A stretch of DNA of 64,000 nt from Lepidostoma basale (GCA_022606425.2 JAHDVF020000843.1:62001-126000), one strand, 5' to 3'; shown: positions 1 to 11,030, numbered from the stretch's first letter. Notes: a model not told the origin generated them from the letters alone. Made by a program: numbers and translations.

Positions 1-450
1 TCCACATCCGAAGAGATGCGGTTTAGAAGGATTATTGCCCTGCCCACGGGCATAACTTTAGGTAAATTGGTTCTACACAGTGGCAGGTGAAATAATCTAT
101 GTTGCCTTTGTCGCAGATAATTGTCAGGAACAAACAAAGTCAAGTCATTCAAAATATCCGAATTATGTATTCGACCACGAATCAGTTGAAAAAAATGAAC
201 ACCCAAATGGATAGTTCGTCTAATTTCCAATGATTGGTAGTCCAGCATACCCAGCAAGAAATCAGTTGGGTACAGCCAGGGGTAATAACCGTTATCTTTG
301 AGGTACAAAAAACGTAAAAACCTTTTTTGTACCTTTTCAATCAACAGGCAATATTTATTTTCACGTGGTGCCCACACCAGCAATATGATTGCTATACCCT
401 TAACATCGATTTGGCTTGCGCTGTAATGATGTAAAGAGCGATTCAACAAA
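1..450 (-). mobile_element. LINE-L: CR1/Jockey-group RT C-terminus, frame still open, runs off left edge
   Basis: Reading the minus strand from about 440 to 1 gives one open frame: LLVWAPRENKYCLLIEKVQK, FLRFLYLKDNGYYPWLYPTD, LRQRQHRLFHLPLCRTNL, PVGRAIILLNRISSDVD. This is the region after the RT thumb of CR1/Jockey-like LINEs. The same unit recurs eight more times in the window. No start codon is needed because the fragment is internal. Confidence 0.7.
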
Positions 451-475
451 ATAGTGGAATAATTTTTAAGTTTTT

Positions 476-575
476 TAGTATCTCAATAGAGACGAAGATG
501 TAAATTGTTTTTTTGGAAACAGAATATGGTGGTCGAGGCGTTTACAGGACTTATGACCTGTCATACCAACCGTTT
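476..575 (+). repeat. REP-F inverted-repeat arm
   Basis: Starts atctcaatagagacgaagat and continues through acagaatatggtggtcg and ggacttatgacctgtca, the arm shared by about a dozen REP-F copies in the window. Confidence 0.7.
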
Positions 576-576
576 T

Positions 577-1239
577 TTTTTCAGGGTGAGGAGTTTCTTT
601 GTCAGGGCGAGGGAGTTAACTAAACATAAAATCATTAGGGGAAAAAAAATCCGTAATGATCATGACTCACCGTTCTAATAATCTATTCGTCCTCGCGCAC
701 AGTTTCTTCGACCCTTTTTTCCCCCCTCCGTTTTATATTTCTTTCTTCATATGTTGTTCTCTGATTTTATGGCGAAGCTCCGGCGGGAGCGAAACCGGTT
801 GGTGTTACCAAATAAAGTGGTTTATATACATAAAAGTGTATTATTATTTTATTTCATAATGTCACATCACAAATTAAAAAGATTATAATAATATCAAATG
901 ATGCATTTGTAATGTGATGTTCATTGATTGTATATATTAAATATGTATATATTAAAAATAATTATGACGTCACTCCGTAATTATTCTAATGGTTGCACTG
1001 CGTGCTCTTGTCATAATTAATATGTAAATGATTGCATTGACTGCAAGTGATTTTTTCCAACAAAACAATCTATTTGTCATTTTATATGAGTTCAAATAAA
1101 AAAATGGTAATTTATTCATAAGAAGTAATTGCAGCGTGAATGAAAACGTTATGAACAAAATAGTAATATTTTTAATATGAATGATTACGTGTGTTTTCCA
1201 GAAGATTTATTTTATTTTTAAGATAATTTAAGATTATAA
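577..1239. other. Unassigned AT-rich stretch
   Basis: No gene, RNA or repeat recognised. Short chance open frames only. Confidence 0.6.
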
Positions 1240-1353
1240 GATCTTCGTGGCCGAGTGTTAAGTGCTTTAACTGTCACACCGAAGGTTCCGGGTTCGATTC
1301 CCGGCCAATAGTAGAATTCATGTGACAATAAAATAGCTATTGATTAGCTACCT

Positions 1354-1712
1354 GTATTCAAGATCTATTGGCCCCAAAACAGTGTCAAATGCCGTTCTCT
1401 GGACCATGGCAGGCGAAAAGCCAATTAGAGAACAAGTCGCTAGACGCAAATGTCAGTGGTTCGGTCACACTCTGAGACGGAACCCAGCCTGCATCGCTCA
1501 GGGCGCACTAGACTGGTCCCCTATAGGGGGAAAGAGGAAGCGAGGCAGACCTAGAGCCACCTGGAGAAGAGCCCTGCAGGACGAGGTTAAGGCAGCAGGC
1601 CTCACTTGGGATGATGTTAGGCATCAGGCATGCGATAGAGTCGGGTGGAGAAGTCTCATTGAGGTCCTATGCACCACGGAGGTGTGACAGGACAAGAAGA
1701 AGAAAGAAGAAT
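1354..1712 (+). mobile_element. LINE-d insertion (RTE-like C-terminus)
   Basis: Encodes VSNAVLWTMAGEKPIREQV, HTLRRNPACIAQGALDW, GKRKRGRPRATWRRALQDEV and a stop after EVLCTTEV, followed by a GA-rich tail. Flanked by the 11-bp duplication ATTAGCTACCT (1343-1353 and 1713-1723), so it is a 5'-truncated insertion into SINE-1. The 115-codon frame is intact. Confidence 0.75.
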
Positions 1713-1793
1713 ATTAGCTACCTATCACAGATCATGCGAATCAATATTTTAGCTAAAAACAAATTGTACACAGTAATTGGGTTCAAACGACCT

Positions 1794-1886
1794 GTGGAGA
1801 ACAGGTCTAGGAATTGTATGAGCAAGCTGACTAAAGGGTGCCGCTGCGCCCTATAACAGCCTCGGGTATGTGGTGGGAACCTCTTC
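1794..1886 (+). repeat. REP-G fragment inside SINE-1
   Basis: Carries the REP-G core (aagctgactaaaggg, ccctataacagcctcggg). It interrupts the SINE tail between gacctg and ttgtatacaaat. Confidence 0.6.
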
Positions 1887-2007
1887 TATGTTGTATACAA
1901 ATGTTTTATGTCTGAAATAATTTTATGATAGGCCATAAAATCAAGTACCATATTTTGCTCTGTTTTGTGAGATTGGAACGTTGAAAGGAATAGAAATTTG
2001 ACACTTG

Positions 2008-2150
2008 CAGTCAAAACACCTTGATCAACCATATTCTGTTTCCAATTTGCATCTCGTCTTTATTGAGATACAATTAATTCTTGAATTGATAACCCGCAAT
2101 GGGTGAAATCCAGTATTCGTGTACAAGTATTTGTATACATTAAAAAAAAT
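2008..2150 (-). repeat. REP-F arm plus end segment
   Basis: Contains ccatattctgtttccaattt, tattgagatacaattaatt, then ataacccgcaatgggtgaaa, the usual outer end of REP-F. Confidence 0.7.
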
Positions 2151-2165
2151 GGAATAGAAATTAAA

Positions 2166-2325
2166 CTAGATTAAATGTGGCCTGGAGATGTCATTGCTTT
2201 TTTTAGAATTCCCCAGTTAACGTAAGTCCGCGTGGACGGGAGACGGACCTAGGGATTGTATATGCGAAGCTGACGAAAGGGCGTCGCTGCGTCCTATTAC
2301 AGCTTCGGGTAAGCGATGGGTAACT
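2166..2325 (+). repeat. REP-G copy
   Basis: Begins near attaaatgtggcctgg and holds taagtccgcgtggacgggag, gctgacgaaagggcgtcgct and acagcttcgggtaagcgatg. A dispersed GC-rich unit of about 110-260 bp, class unknown. Confidence 0.65.
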
Positions 2326-2375
2326 AAATCAGATGATTTAAATAAAATCTCTTCATAAAAGTTCAATTTAATTAA

Positions 2376-2828
2376 ACTAACTAACTAAGTAACCATCACG
2401 CCGTATCCCCGAAGAGGTAGGCATAAAGAATAGACTGCCACACTTTTCTTTCCTGATATATTTCTCTCACTTCCTCAATATTCATACATCGTGTCATGCA
2501 CGCGCGTCGATTTCACTGACTCCTCACGTGGCCGACATTCAATATTTCATTTATTTGATCGTTTCAAGTTTTCCTCGGTCTTCCTCTATTTCTGGTTCCA
2601 TTTACATCGTTAACATATAATTTTTTACCATTCTTTCTTCATTCATTCTTTGATGTATATGTCCAAACCACATTAATGATCCTTTCATTATTTTTTTCAT
2701 AACACCATCATTCGCACCGCATTCACTTCTTATATTTTCATTTGACACTATCATGCACATAGTATTCACACATTCGTCTCAGAGATCTCATTTCTACTGC
2801 ATTTATTCTATTTTCATCCTTCTTTTAC
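2376..2828 (-). mobile_element. RTE-a1 LINE fragment
   Basis: The (TAAC)n end followed by catcacgccgtatccccgaa marks the 3' end. On the minus strand it encodes the GRPRKTW, WFGHM and EMRSL family signature, with frameshifts. Confidence 0.75.
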
Positions 2829-2935
2829 CGTAATTCCGCGTGAACGGGAGACGGACCTAGGGATTGTATAAGCGAAACTGACGAAAGCGCGTCGCTGCGT
2901 CCTAAAACAGCTTCGGGTAAGCGATGAGTAACCTT
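2829..2935 (+). repeat. REP-G copy
   Basis: taattccgcgtgaacgggag then ctgacgaaagcgcgtcgctg and cagcttcgggtaagcgatga; abuts RTE-a1. Confidence 0.65.
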
Positions 2936-3045
2936 TGTTGTATACACCAAAAAACCTATATAAGTTAATTCCGCATCTCTTCCCTTGAACTTAGAATTTT
3001 TGGCATAAGGAAATTCATATCTAATGGCTTCTCTTACGTCTTTAA

Positions 3046-3603
3046 CCTTTCCCTTACGGTGCTAAAATAAAAACGTGCGTTCCGGTGTAGGTTAGTCAGT
3101 ACGCGTTAAAAAATTAGCGATTTTAAATCGGAAAAATAGGAACATTCATAGCTAATCCCCTTATATTATAATATATAATTATAATTGAAGTAAAAAATTA
3201 TAATAATTGTGATTTAATTGCTAAAAACATTAAAAAAAAACATCTGGCAACGCTCACGGAACGGGCATAGGTCCGCTCTGGTTGCAAGCCCGAAAGCAAT
3301 TACCGGCGCGGTGGGACGGCGAGAGTGAGAACATTGAGCTAGAACAAATGCAAGAGTGAGATGCGAATATAGTGTGACGCACTCAAATCGCTGTTTATAC
3401 GCGAATTTGTCTTCGATTTTCACAAAATACCTCCGATGTACCCGATAAATTCTGATTATTGTTAATATTATTTTTTAAATCGATGCTTAAATATATTATG
3501 GAGGAATACCTAAAATCTTAACCTTGTATTTATTATATTTATAGAGATAATTATGGTTTTTAGAAGCAACGTGTAGAAGATACCCATCATAGGGAAGGGA
3601 GGG
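3046..3603. mobile_element. piggyBac-like non-autonomous element, copy 1
   Basis: Flanked by TTAA on both sides (3042-3045, 3604-3607). Ends are similar inverted repeats: CCTTTCCCTTACGG at left, AAGGGAAGGGAGGG at right. It is 558 bp and has no transposase frame. TTAA targets are the hallmark of piggyBac transposition. A second copy lies at 40015-40569. Confidence 0.75.
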
Positions 3604-3607
3604 TTAA

Positions 3608-4277
3608 GAATTATTGTTGACGTATCGTCTGTGTGCTTGGCTTATCTACGCGGGATTTTTTTTTGCTTTGATGCCTGTATATTTGATTGGTTATTTTCGT
3701 TCTTCCAATGAATAATCATCTTCAAATCACATTGTTATATCTGCAATTCAAAGATCTATATCGTGATGCTCACATGAGAGTATCTTTTATTAAATTGTAT
3801 CTATATGAGCGTCATCTTTATTCTAGAAGGTTCTATAAATTATTATTTTTGCTGACGTAATCATTTTACTAAGAGTATATTGTTATTACTTGATTTTCCT
3901 TTGTTCAATCGACCAAATCTTCTGATTTTTTTATGTAGACAGTAGTATATAGTACCAAACACACTATTTTTTCTGAGATGGCTAACCATTGTATTGAATT
4001 TGACCACAGTTTCGATAAAAATTAAACAATATTTCTACACACAGTTAACAACAGCAATAAATTAAACAAACTTGAAAATTTAGAAATCCTCAAGTCGGTG
4101 AAATTGGGTGAAAACATATATAATAATCAGATTCCTCCTTTTACTCCTTTCTCCTTAAATATGATACTTTGTCATGCTCACAAGCTCCCATTCCCAATCA
4201 AAATCATTTATTAATTTCTATATAAATTATGTCTTTTCAAATGTATGTTTTTTCTAAATTACATTTTTTTTATATTA
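3608..4277. other. Unassigned AT-rich stretch
   Basis: No coding signal, RNA gene or recognised repeat. Confidence 0.5.
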
Positions 4278-4440
4278 TCTAACTAACTAACTAACCATTA
4301 CGCCGTTTCCCCGGAGGCGCAGGCAGAGAGGATGTATCTCCACATTGTTCAATCCTGACATAGCTCCCGCACCTCTTCTCCATTCACACATCGTGACATA
4401 TGCACGCTCGTCGATTGTTCCTACTTCGAACATGGCCTTT
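4278..4440 (-). mobile_element. RTE-a2 3' fragment
   Basis: ctaactaactaactaaccat tail, then ccccggaggcgcaggcagag. Short 5'-truncated copy. Confidence 0.65.
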
Positions 4441-4690
4441 TATATTATCATCATGCATTATTATTATTTATTAGTTCTTACTGATAAAAAATTATTATAA
4501 GTACTTATAACACATAGCCCAGGTTAATTTTTAAATTTGAATTATTGTATCGAATTTTAAATGCGTTTTTATATAAGCCTTTCTATGTTTAGTTTTTATT
4601 ATATATTTACGCCTGAAGATGGAGGTATCCTCCGAAACATGTCGGTTTTTTTAATAATTACTGGATTAAAAAAAGTTTATTTAAATTTAA
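4441..4690 (+). repeat. Foldback/Penelope-type repeat with hammerhead-like hairpin
   Basis: AT-rich unit ending in CTGAAGAT (4613-4620), the stem GGAGG/CCTCC (4621-4625 with 4629-4633), GAAAC (4634-4638) and ATGTC. An inverted homologue lies at about 38090-38320, near a GIY-YIG fragment. Confidence 0.5.
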
Positions 4691-4964
4691 AGTATATACT
4701 TTTTAAATTAAGCATTTGTTAGTAATTTATTACCCTCTGATCGTAAACTCTAATCTATATAAAATGTTTCTATTGTGTTTTTTTTTAATTAATGGAATTT
4801 ATAATACAGTGAAACAAATTGATTAATGTGTGTATTTTTTATCGTAAATTATGTGAATGGACCGCGCAATAGAGGAAAACCTCTCATGATCCATAAAAAA
4901 ATATTATCATCCATATAAGCGATCGTAAAATCTACTTTCGTATATTATAAGAATTTTGAAGAGA

Positions 4965-5920
4965 ATTTCGTATTTCTATATTTTTAGCGTTATACAGTTT
5001 TCGTGTAAACCATTTTTCACGTTAAGTATTTGATGCATTTTTCGTGTTAAACATATTTCGTTTTGAGCATATTTCGTGCTAAGCAGATTTCTTCCTTTAA
5101 CAGCCGTTGTCGTCCACTGCTGGACATAGGCCTCCCCCATACTTCTCCATGTATGACATGTCATATGGGGGGTGGTTGGCATTACAACGCCACGCTTGCC
5201 AGACGGGTTGGCGAGGTGTCCTTCCACGTTAGCCTATGCATCAATATTATCCACCGAGGTTATTCACACTCGATCTCTAACATTTCGCATAGTTTCCAGG
5301 GGAGACCAAAGTTGAGGAGGTGTGGATTAGTACTTGGGATCAGATCACTCCACCGCTCGAAGAGTCAATAGGATCCCTCTTACTCCCCCTAGCAGATTTC
5401 TTGCTAAGCCTTTTTTCGTTCTAAGAATTTTTCGTGCTAAGCCTTTTTCGTGTTAAGCCTATTTCGTGCCATGCATTTTAGGTGCTAATCCTATTATGTG
5501 CCATGCATTTTTCGTGCTTATCCTATTTCGTGCCAAACATTTTTCGTCCTAAGTATTTTTCGTACTAAGCATTTTTCATGCTTAGCCTATTTCGTGCTAA
5601 AAAAATTCGTGCTAACCATTTTTCGTGCTAAGCCTTTTTCATGCTTAGCATTTTTCGTGTTATGTATTTTTCCTGATAAACAGTTTTCGTGTTGAATCAT
5701 TTTTCACATTAAACAATTTCATGTTAAACATTTAATATTAAGCCTTTTTCATGCTAAGCGTGTTTCTAGCTTAAGTTTTTTTTTATGTGTTTAACATTTT
5801 AATCCTTCGTGCTACGCATATTTCGTTCTAATTATTTTTCAAAAATTTCACGCTTATAAATTTACCTGTCTATTTTTTTTTTCACGTTAAACAATATTTT
5901 TCGTGTTTACCAATCATTTG
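4965..5920. repeat. Minisatellite, unit about 17 bp
   Basis: Diverged tandem copies of TTTTTCGTGCTAAGCCT, with variants such as tttttcatgcttagc and attttcgtgttaaac. The array is split by a LINE-t insertion at 5094-5390. Open frames inside it are periodicity artefacts. Confidence 0.85.
5094..5390 (-). mobile_element. LINE-t insertion in the minisatellite
   Basis: The minus strand encodes EAYVQQWTTTAVKG, the C-terminus of a common insect RTE-like LINE. The duplication AGCAGATTTCTT flanks it exactly (5082-5093 and 5391-5402). Confidence 0.7.
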
Positions 5921-6283
5921 TGTTAATTGATTAGCACGCAATTATGATACGCTTTGATGATCTCCTTTGCGCTACCCATAGATGCTGAGGTCATAGACAA
6001 CACCAAGATTAGCTGACTCACCGCTGTACATTTTTTTGCTGCTTTGTTTATGCGTGTTACTATTTCGTATTGTCTGATCAGCTCGCTGTCGACACGGCTT
6101 GGAGATTTGTTTATTAACACGAAATTTTTTTTCACTATCGACTGGTCTGTTTCAAAGAACACTTTGATAATTAATTGATACATCGAACCTTGAATTTTTA
6201 TCCGTCAGCATCGGGCTATTTTGAAAATATTCCTTGCATCTTTGCTTACGCTACTTCTTGGCTTCTAATAAAAATGATAGCTA
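5921..6283. other. Unassigned
   Basis: A minus-strand frame of 86 codons (5923-6183) exists but matches nothing I know and lies beside the minisatellite. Confidence 0.4.
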
Positions 6284-7152
6284 ACTAACTAATTAACTAA
6301 CCATCACGCCGTCTCCCCGAAGGGGTAGGCAGAAAGAATGGACTGCCACACTTTTCTTTCCTGACATATTTCCCTCGATTCCTACAACGTGTCATGCACG
6401 CGCGTCGATTTCTCTGACTCCTCACATGTGTTATGTACCAACTTGAATGCAGTACCATAATTGTAATTAAGCATCTTTTTATCTGGTGTGGATTTCCTGT
6501 TCCCTCTAATCTATCGAAAAACAATATTCTGTAAACATGCTGTGAATATGGACTTTGAAAGCTCGACAGAACTTATGCACTTTGAATGCAGCAATGTTCA
6601 GGATATTATCTTTATGTTCCTTGATAACTCCTGCTTATAAAAAAGGTATTTGCTGTATTTGTCACACACATTAATTTTGGAAACAAAGCTTGTAACACAC
6701 ATATTGTATATTTATATAATAAATCATCGAGATCCAGTCGATCGTGCATTTTCATTTTGGAAGACCGTAACACATGGCCGACATTCAATATTTGATTTAT
6801 TTGATCGTGCTACGTTTTCCTCGGTCTTACTCTATTTCTGGTTCCATTTACATCATTAACATAAAATTGTTTTACCATTCTTTCTTCATTCATTCTTTCC
6901 ATATGTCCAAACCATCTTAATGATCCTTTCATTATTTTGTTCATAACACCATCATTCGCACCGCATTTACTTCTTATATTTTCATTCGACACTCTATCAT
7001 ACACAGAGTATCCATACATTCGTCTAAGAGATCTCATTTCCACTGCATTTATTCTACTTTCATCCTTCTTTTGCCAGTTCCATGCTTCGCTTCCATACAT
7101 AAGGGTCGGTAGAAGAACACCATTGTGCACTGCCATTCTAGCTTTTTTGGTA
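6284..7152 (-). mobile_element. RTE-a1 fragment interrupted by a solo LTR
   Basis: The 3' tail is at 6284 and the 5' limit near 7152. Minus-strand protein includes MYGSEAWNWQKKDESRINAV and LRWFGHMERMNEERMV. Sequence is continuous once 6429-6772 is removed. Confidence 0.8.
6429..6772 (+). mobile_element. Probable solo LTR (Ty3/gypsy- or copia-like)
   Basis: 344 bp starting TGTTATG and ending CGTAACA, so it has TG...CA ends and a short terminal palindrome. CATG is duplicated on both sides (6425-6428, 6773-6776). A TATA-like box (TATAAAAAA, 6636-6644) lies upstream of AATAAA (6718-6723), the expected LTR order. No internal genes are present. Confidence 0.6.
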
Positions 7153-7234
7153 TGTCAGGACAGAACAGTGTGGCGGTCCATCCTCTCGGCCAACATTCCC
7201 GGGCAAACGGCGTGATGGTTAGTTAGTTAGTTAG
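7153..7234 (+). mobile_element. RTE-a2/a3 3' end, head-to-head with the preceding copy
   Basis: tgtcaggacagaacagtgtg, then cggcgtgatggttagttagt and the tail. The opposite orientation to 6284-7152 gives outward-facing 3' ends. Confidence 0.7.
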
Positions 7235-7486
7235 GATAACCCTTAAAGTGGTAGTTGCGTTGATATTGTTTAATAGGGTTGTCTATTTCACATTGACAGT
7301 ATTGTGATCTTGAATAGGGGCTTGAAGCATAGCCAATCTAATTGCATTCGTTCTAATTGGTATTGACCTTCTAAAAATACGAAGCGATACTTAAGCAGTT
7401 AGCACCTCTGAATCAACTATTCATTTAGCGTTATTAGCATTTCTGTATTTGTTATCGGGTACTTGTCGCTTTTTTTTATATCTTAA

Positions 7487-7845
7487 CTGGATGCTCAGAA
7501 TCACAAAAAACGCGCTCAGAGTGTCAGAAATTATGACGCTCAGAAATATATCTGGCAAGACACTGCAAGAGAGGATAAGGAATACACGGATAAGGGAGAT
7601 ATGCGAGGTCGAGGATGTCGTTAGGTGGGGAAGGCAAATGAGAAGATACAAGTATGCACACGTGAGGAGAATGGATCCATCCAGACTCCCCTTATTTGTG
7701 ATGCACGGCCAGCCCCATGGTAGACGACCCCCGGGCAGACCATCAAAGAGATGGATCGACAGCTGGGAGTCGACTTCGCAGGAGGCCAATTCCTCTTCAG
7801 AAACAGGCCACAAGGCCTACAATAATAATAATAAGAAGAACTAGA
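7487..7845 (+). mobile_element. LINE-h C-terminal fragment
   Basis: Encodes ISGKTLQERIRNTRIREICE, VEDVVRWGRQM and HGQPHGRRPPGRPSKRWID. Tail is an AAT repeat. Same family as 16325-17005 and 24243-24862. Confidence 0.7.
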
Positions 7846-8136
7846 TGCTGGTATAATAGCTGTGGAATCAAAAGTTTAAAAAAATTTACACATCAATACA
7901 ATAAAAAGACAAATAAAACATCTACAACACAAAGTATGGCGAACATAGAAGAAACATCAATTGGGTTCAAATAACCTGTTGTATACAAATATTTGGAAAC
8001 TACCACATTAAAATAAACCTAAGTGGCATCCCAAGAATCAGCATGTTAATAGACTTTGCTGAAAACCAATCTTTAGGATTAAATCATAAAAAAATAATTA
8101 AATTTTAAAAAGCACGAAATCAAATGTTAAAATTAA

Positions 8137-8432
8137 AACTAACTAACTAACTAACCATCACCCCATCTCACCGAAGGGGTAGACAGAAAGAATGGACGGC
8201 CACACTTTTCTTTCGTGACATACTTCTCTCGATTCCTCAACATTCAAACATCGTGCCACGCAGACACTTCGATTTCCCCGACTTCTCACGTGGCCAACAT
8301 TCAATATTATTTATTTTGATCGTGTTTCCTCGGTCTTCCTCTATTTCTAAATCTATTTACATCGGTAATATATCCTTTTTTTACCATTCTTTCTTCATTC
8401 ATTATTTCCATGTGTCTAAACAATCTCAATGT
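8137..8432 (-). mobile_element. RTE-a1 fragment, degenerate
   Basis: (TAAC)n tail and catcaccccatctcaccgaa, then the GRGRPRK-coding stretch with frameshifts. Confidence 0.7.
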
Positions 8433-8512
8433 TCGGGTTAAAACATTTGAAACCATAAAAATTTCGTAATTGTGGAATTCCACAGCTTGGCTCCTAAGTT
8501 TATCAAACAACA

Positions 8513-9043
8513 AAACCTAACCATCGCGCCCTTTCTCCGCAGGGGTAGGCAGAGATAATAGACCGCCACACCACTCTATCCTGACACACCTATCTAGTTT
8601 CCTCCACATTCATACAACGAGTCATATACGGCCGTCGATTCTTCCGACTTCTAACATGACCAACCTTTAAAATTTGATTAATTAATTCATGCCATGTTTT
8701 CCTCGGCCTACCTCGACTCCGTACTCCATCTACATCGTTAACGTATAGTTTCTTAACCATTATTTCTCCATCCATGCGCTCCATATGTCCGAACCAACGC
8801 AGCGATCCTTTCATAATACCTTCTTCCGCTCTACATTCCTTTCTTATATCAGCATTTGAGATTCTGTCGTACATCGTTCTACCACACATACGTATTAGGT
8901 ACCTCATCTCTACCGCATTTATTCTGCTCTCATCCTTCTTCTGTCAGTTTTACGCTTCGCTTTCAAACCGTGTTGGGATCAGAACTCCATTGTGAACAGC
9001 AGTTTTCGCTTTCATTGATAAATTCTTGTTTGCAATAACTATT
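8513..9043 (-). mobile_element. RTE-a3 fragment
   Basis: Minus strand reads MRYLIRMCGRTMYDRISNAD, IRKECRAEEGIM and GRPRKTWHELINQILKVGHV. Upstream part reads KAKTAVHNGVLIP. Confidence 0.75.
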
Positions 9044-9600
9044 TGGAATTCCTCATAGTTGACGGGTTAAGTTTAACTAAAAAGAAATTGAACATATATG
9101 ATGTAAGTCGAGGTTATATTGGGTGCGTACGTATAAGGTTTGGTTAGATTTTAATCTCTGCTTAACCAGAACTCGTTTGGCCCGAGACATATGCGAAAAG
9201 ATTCTCGATCAAAACACGTACAGTCTCGGATTTTTTTTACGTTTATGAATAATTCAGACCTTAGATAGGTAAAAAAAACTTGCAGCCATTACTTACTATC
9301 AATACAAAAAAGTAGTCAATTTTATCTGGAGCATGGCCAACAATGTTTTTCGAACAGTGGCACTACGTGAAATTTATCAATTTTTAATTCTTAATTGCCA
9401 AAAGACCAAGATGAGACGGTTCAAACCCTTATTTTCTATACAATGTGTATTTTCGACACTTGATCAAACGAAATATGCGTAAATTAAACAAAAATTCTCA
9501 ATAAAAATGCGATTTTTTTTGGAGAAGTTACCTGCTTATGAAAAAGAAGCGCCTTATTTTTTTTTAAATTTAAAAACTGATATTTTAAACAATAATTAAA
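9044..9600. other. Unassigned
   Basis: AT-rich, no recognised feature. Confidence 0.5.
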
Positions 9601-9790
9601 TAAAACGATGTTTTTTAACTACTTTCACTTTTGTCTTTATTTCGACAGCGACTGGTTTCGCCAGGCTCGCTGGCATCTCGCTGGCACCAGTTTGTCGATG
9701 CCAGCGAGCCTGGCGAAACCGGTCGCTGTCGAAATAAATACAAAAGTGGAAGTAGTTAAGAAAACATCGTTTATTTTTTAATTATTATTT
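9601..9790. repeat. Foldback element with hammerhead-like hairpin
   Basis: Nearly perfect inverted arms (aaaacgatgttttttaacta ... and its complement). Each arm carries GATGCCAGCGAGCCTGGC then GAAACCGGTC. Related copies lie at about 26405-26600 and 54115-54185. Confidence 0.7.
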
Positions 9791-9946
9791 AAAAAACTGG
9801 ATGTTTTGTTTTACCCTGTAATTCTGTAAATCTATTGTGGACCTGATGGAACTTTTTTTTGTGGACCGGAAAGGGTTAAGTGTCAATTTTATGTAGGTAG
9901 GTGTTTTCTTCGGCAACCCCCGAGGGCGATTTTATTATATCATTTG

Positions 9947-10193
9947 AAGACTACAGGGGAAAAACAAGGAATGTCAGTAGAAGGTTAATTTGAATAAATT
10001 GAGAATAAAGCTAATCAGAGTCTATATATTTCTTAGCAATACGCAAACGATTATCTGGCCATAGTCGATGACACACATGATTTTTGAATATGAAAATTTT
10101 ACTGTGGATAAATACGTACAAATGCCGCTAGATGGCATTATTACATTAATTTTGAATTTTAACTGACATTCCTTGTTTTTCCCCTGTAGTCTT
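9947..10193. mobile_element. MITE-like element with perfect inverted ends
   Basis: Inverted ends AAGACTACAGGGGAAAAACA... (about 32 bp, perfect) and the duplication CATTTG on each side (9941-9946, 10194-10199). 247 bp, non-coding. Confidence 0.7.
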
Positions 10194-10199
10194 CATTTG

Positions 10200-10510
10200 A
10201 GATAACGAGTCGGTGAGATTCAAGGCTATTTTTATCGTGACCTGTCGGTATCGGTTTGATGACTGTCCGGTGTAAATGGACCTTAACTCTTCTCGCGCGG
10301 TAAATTCCACCTTCCGCCAATGGTGGCTGCGTTGCATCGCCTCGGCTCTCGTCCATGTATGAAGTGCGCGGTAAACGGTCGTATGATAATGTATAATTGC
10401 CTTGTAAACGGCGATGTTTGGTAATACATAATTATCAATGTAACTAAACACCCGACGCACGGGGCCGGATTACGATCTGTCACACAAACATTACTTGTTC
10501 ATTTGCTAGC
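10200..10510. other. CpG-rich unassigned patch
   Basis: Less AT-rich than its surroundings, with ccgccaatggtggc and tctcgcgcgg. Overlapping minus-strand frames of 65-104 codons have no recognisable motif. Confidence 0.3.
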
Positions 10511-10558
10511 AAACCTGTACGCCGTTTCACAGCAGGGATAGGCAGAGAAAATGGACCG
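10511..10558 (-). mobile_element. RTE-a3 3' scrap
   Basis: gtacgccgtttcacagcagg and ggcagagaaaatggaccg match the 3' end of the family. Confidence 0.5.
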
Positions 10559-10701
10559 TGTGTGTTTTTTATTATCATCATCATTATTTTAACTGTTTGG
10601 GGGTTAGGGACAGACAGATATATGAAAAAACAAGTAGGTATTTTTATTTTTTGTCAGAAATTAAATTTATTTCATAAAACCAACAGTATTAAACAAACAA
10701 A

Positions 10702-11030
10702 CAAACCATCACGCCGTTTCCCCGCAGGGGTAGGCAGAGAGAATGGACCGCCACACTACTCTATTCTGGCAAACCTCTCTAGCTTCCTCCACATTCATAC
10801 ACGCACGTCGATTCCTCCGACTTCTAACATGACCAACCTTTAATATTTGATTAATTTGGTCATGCCATATTTTCCTCGGTCTGCCTCGACTTCGTACCCC
10901 ATTTACATCGTTAACGTATACTCTCTTAACCATTCTTTCTCCATCCGTGCGTTCCATGTGTCCGAACCAACGCAGCGATCCTTTCATAATTTTGTTCGTA
11001 ATACCTTCTTCCGCCCTACATTCCTTTCAT
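10702..11030 (-). mobile_element. RTE-a3 fragment
   Basis: Minus strand reads MKGSLRWFGHMERTDGERMV, GRPRKIWHDQINQILKVGHV and WRSILSAYPCGETA. Confidence 0.75.

Larger units (their letters stand above)
1241..1905 (+). mobile_element. SINE-1 with tRNA-like head, broken by two later insertions
   Basis: The tRNA-like head has an A box (TGGCCGAGTGTTAAG, 1248-1262) and a perfect B box (GGTTCGATTCC, 1291-1301). The body reads gaattcatgtgacaataaaa then attagctacctatcac and the tail gtaattgggttcaaacgacc. LINE-d sits at 1354-1712 and a REP-G fragment at about 1794-1886. Other copies at about 14993, 41558, 43500 and 55918 show the same head or tail. Confidence 0.7.

Noticed and set aside
5498..5695. 65-codon open frame with repeated Cys/Phe motifs
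   Set aside because: It is the 17-bp minisatellite read in frame; periodic amino acids follow the array.
6423..6776. Solo LTR read as a MITE
   Set aside because: The terminal inverted match is only about 5-7 bp and TATA/AATAAA order fits an LTR better, though this is not proven.
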